This document shows, piece by piece, positions 6,166-7,635 of a DNA stretch of 7,635 bases. Every line of letters begins with the position of its first letter. Positions within the stretch are counted from its first letter, which is position 1. Location: the NCBI GenBank assembly GCA_913052275.1, contig CAJXDX010000081.1, positions 1 through 7,635 of the forward strand, read 5' to 3'. The stretch comes from an uncultured Pseudomonadota bacterium (lineage in GTDB: Bacteria > SAR324 > NAC60-12). The notes under the pieces were generated by a model. The model was given only the letters and a program-made list of their open reading frames with translations, was not told the DNA's origin and did not search any database. The position numbers and the translations under genes were made by a program.

Positions 6166-7353
6166 TTATTTCAGTTCTTCAAGAAAAAAAGTTGACCATT
6201 TACCTTTATTTTTAAGTTCAATTTCTCCTCTGTGAGTTAGATTTGCACAGCCCTCCAGGTAATCCTTTGTTTTTTCCGAAATGTGAATTTTACCGCTTTC
6301 TCCGCTGCTTTCCATTCTTGAAGCAATATTAACCGCATCTCCCCAAATATCAAATATATTTCCAGCTGTGCCGGCAATCACAGGTCCGGAATGAATTCCA
6401 ATCCTTACATCCCATCGCGGTTTTCCCAGTGCTTCATACTGGATATTTGTTCCGTCCACAAATTTCAGAATGTCTATTGCAGCGGCACATACCTCTCGGG
6501 CATGTGTTTTTTGCTGTGAAGGGATTCCTCCCACGCACATGTAACAGTCTCCAACTGTTTTTACCTTTCGAACATTGTGCTTTGCAATGATCCTGTCAAA
6601 TCCACTGAATAAGGTGTTGAGAGTATCAAGCAGTTCTCCCGGATCGCTGTTTTCAACCATATTGGTAAATCCAACAAAATCCGCGAAAAGTATGCTTGTT
6701 TCAGAATAATACTGCCCCTTCATTTGACTCGGTTCTTCCACAGATTCTTCTTCCGTGTAAGAAGTATTTGTTGAATCCGATTCCCTTTCCAGCATGTGTA
6801 CAATTTGATCAGATATAAGACGCAAACCGTCTATCTGCTGATGAGAAAGATTTTTTGGATTAATATCAAATACACAAAGAGTCCCCAGTGAGAATCCTCG
6901 TGAACTCATCAAGGGCAAACTTGCATAAAAGCTGAAGCCCAGATCAAAAGGCATGTTTTTAAAATGCTTTGTACGTTCATCCTCCAGTAAATTTTCAATA
7001 ATCAGAGGCTGACCTGGTTTAGCAAGGCCGAACTGACAAATGGAGATTTCACGCGGGATTTCCTTCATCATGTCGAATTCTTCAGGTTTGAACCCGAAAC
7101 CCGCTTTACATTGCTGTACATCTGAACCAAGGATGTTGATAGTGCTTTGAGGACAGTCAGTGAGATAAGTAGCAACCTGTGTCAGGGAATTGTAGCGTCG
7201 TTCACTGCTCAGATCCAAATCAAGAATTCCCAGTCGTTTCACTTCAGCTAAACGCTGGTCTTCATTAAAAAGGTTCTTTACAGGCTCTATACCGGCTTTT
7301 TTACCCTCCTCTCTCAGCATCTCCATGAATTCTTGTTTGCCCATTTTTTCCAT
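6166..7353 (-). CDS. Class III adenylate cyclase with N-terminal GAF domain
   Basis: The 395-residue product should make cyclic AMP from ATP in the cytoplasm in response to a signal sensed by its GAF domain. The GAF region (about 34-190) is the common RL-x-x-VKRLGILD type and includes PREISICQFGL, PLIIENLLEDER and FYASLPL...LGTLCVFD. An acidic linker (about 191-212) joins it to the catalytic domain (about 218-392). All class III catalytic residues are visible: metal-binding D225 (ILFADFVGFT) and D269 (KTVGDCYM), transition-state N342 and R346 (AVNIASRME). The substrate-specifying pair K265 and D335 (FDIWG) points to ATP, not GTP. No membrane helices are seen, so it is soluble. It is convergent with gspN and unlikely to belong with the secretion genes. 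ATG 7353 has only a weak AAGAG upstream; an ATG at codon 4 is possible. Confidence 0.93.
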   Translation of the reverse strand: MEKMGKQEFMEMLREEGKKAGIEPVKNLFNEDQRLAEVKRLGILDLDLSSERRYNSLTQVATYLTDCPQSTINILGSDVQQCKAGFGFKPEEFDMMKEIPREISICQFGLAKPGQPLIIENLLEDERTKHFKNMPFDLGFSFYASLPLMSSRGFSLGTLCVFDINPKNLSHQQIDGLRLISDQIVHMLERESDSTNTSYTEEESVEEPSQMKGQYYSETSILFADFVGFTNMVENSDPGELLDTLNTLFSGFDRIIAKHNVRKVKTVGDCYMCVGGIPSQQKTHAREVCAAAIDILKFVDGTNIQYEALGKPRWDVRIGIHSGPVIAGTAGNIFDIWGDAVNIASRMESSGESGKIHISEKTKDYLEGCANLTHRGEIELKNKGKWSTFFLEELK

Positions 7354-7359
7354 ATAACT

Positions 7360-7379
7360 CTTATTTCTTATTCTTATTT
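7360..7379. repeat. Three tandem CTTATT(T) units in the cyclase leader
   Basis: CTTATTT (7360-7366), CTTATT (7367-7372) and CTTATTT (7373-7379) abut each other. In the cyclase mRNA they read as AAATAAG-type units ending 6 bases before the start codon, where a ribosome-binding site would sit. The unstructured, purine-rich leader could itself help initiation, and a short tandem repeat can vary in number by slippage. Confidence 0.65.
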
Positions 7380-7398
7380 ACAAGTAATGAGAAAAAAA

Positions 7399-7427
7399 AT
7401 GTTACTGAAATAAATTTTCTCTGCTAA
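7399..7427 (-). promoter_or_regulatory. Candidate sigma70-type promoter for the cyclase gene
   Basis: On the minus strand TTAGCA (7427-7422) and TAACAT (7404-7399) each match the -35 and -10 consensus at four of six positions, with an ideal 17-bp spacer. The start site would fall near 7392, giving a leader of about 40 bases. A short AGTAA/TTACT inverted repeat (7383-7387, 7402-7406) touches the -10 box but is too small to call an operator. Confidence 0.35.
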
Positions 7428-7460
7428 TAAAAAAAATGATCCATCCAGTTTGGCTACTGC

Positions 7461-7489
7461 TTGAACTAAACATAACTGCATTATTAAAT
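7461..7489 (+). promoter_or_regulatory. Candidate + strand promoter at the right edge
   Basis: TTGAAC (7461-7466) and TTAAAT (7484-7489) are spaced by 17 bp, each with four of six consensus matches. It would drive the gene or genes at the right edge, divergently from the cyclase. AT-rich DNA gives such matches by chance. Confidence 0.25.
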
Positions 7490-7511
7490 TTTTTGAAGCC
7501 GAAAAAATGAA

Positions 7512-7622
7512 ATGAATCAATTCAGAATTCCTTATTTAATTCTATTAAGTGGTAATTCCAGATTAATAAAACTGCGATCACAGGATTTAAATGATCAGGA
7601 CAGGTTTGAATTGGAATTATAG
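7512..7622 (+). CDS. Possible small ORF, 36 residues, unknown
   Basis: An ATG at 7512 opens a 36-codon frame ending in TAG at 7620-7622. The peptide begins MNQFRIPYLILLSG, a short hydrophobic segment, and ends in a charged part with DLNDQDRFELEL. Its stop overlaps a GGGAG sequence that looks like the ribosome-binding site of the next gene, the kind of layout seen in leader peptides or coupled small genes. No Shine-Dalgarno sequence precedes it and I recognise no family. It may be chance. Confidence 0.25.
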   Translation: MNQFRIPYLILLSGNSRLIKLRSQDLNDQDRFELEL

Positions 7623-7635
7623 GGAGAAACAAATA
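7591..7635 (+). CDS. Possible 5' end of a gene running off the right edge
   Basis: ATG 7591 follows AGGA (7582-7585) at five bases' spacing, the best Shine-Dalgarno match in the window, and the frame stays open for 15 codons (MIRTGLNWNYREKQI) to the window end. It overlaps the 36-codon ORF in another frame, and at most one of these is likely real. The residues shown are too few to assign a function. Confidence 0.25.
   Translation, partial: MIRTGLNWNYREKQI
7622..7626 (+). promoter_or_regulatory. Probable ribosome-binding site for a gene starting just past the window
   Basis: GGGAG at 7622-7626 lies nine bases from the window end. A start codon at or close to 7636 would be correctly spaced. 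This is an alternative to a start at 7591. Confidence 0.35.

Noticed and set aside
7440..7460. TTGGC...GC pattern resembling a sigma54 promoter
   Set aside because: The GG and GC elements are about 5 bases apart, not the required 10.
1..7635. CRISPR array, tRNA/rRNA gene, insertion sequence or prophage genes
   Set aside because: No regularly spaced direct repeats, cloverleaf-like sequence, transposase, integrase or phage motifs were seen on either strand.

Overview
The window looks like chromosomal DNA from a Gram-negative (diderm) bacterium. It carries parts of a type II secretion system (the GspD outer-membrane secretin, GspM and GspN), a type II citrate synthase of the E. coli kind, ScpA, FxsA and a class III cyclase. 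By eye the DNA is moderately AT-rich (about 40% GC, not computed), and most starts lack a clear Shine-Dalgarno sequence. A deltaproteobacterial-type or SAR324-like lineage would fit the GspM-GspN pair and overall style, but this is only a guess. No tRNA, rRNA, transposase, integrase or CRISPR array was seen.

Layout, left to right. The + strand carries the 3' end of gspD (2-472), scpA (497-1366), a secreted CARDB-like protein of unknown function (1508-2791), fxsA (2831-3229), gltA (3383-4666), gspM (4695-5180) and gspN (5182-6072). All seven genes run in the same direction. Gaps are short (1-40 bp) except for about 140 bp before the CARDB gene and about 150 bp before gltA, where new promoters are most likely. 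A short convergent gap with small hairpins (6073-6165) separates gspN from a minus-strand GAF-adenylate cyclase gene (7353-6166). The last 280 bp are an AT-rich divergent region with candidate promoters on both strands, a small ORF and the ribosome-binding site of a gene that starts at or just past the right edge.

Functionally, gspD, gspM and gspN belong to one machine, the outer-membrane channel and inner-membrane platform for exporting folded proteins. Four other genes sit between them: chromosome segregation (scpA), an exported protein (CARDB), a small membrane protein (fxsA) and a TCA-cycle enzyme (gltA). The dispersed T2SS genes, the uncharacterised exported CARDB protein among them, a perfect 11-bp inverted repeat inside scpA and the small-ORF region at the right edge are the points most worth a second look. 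I found no convincing evidence of a wholly new system; most of the window is ordinary housekeeping sequence.
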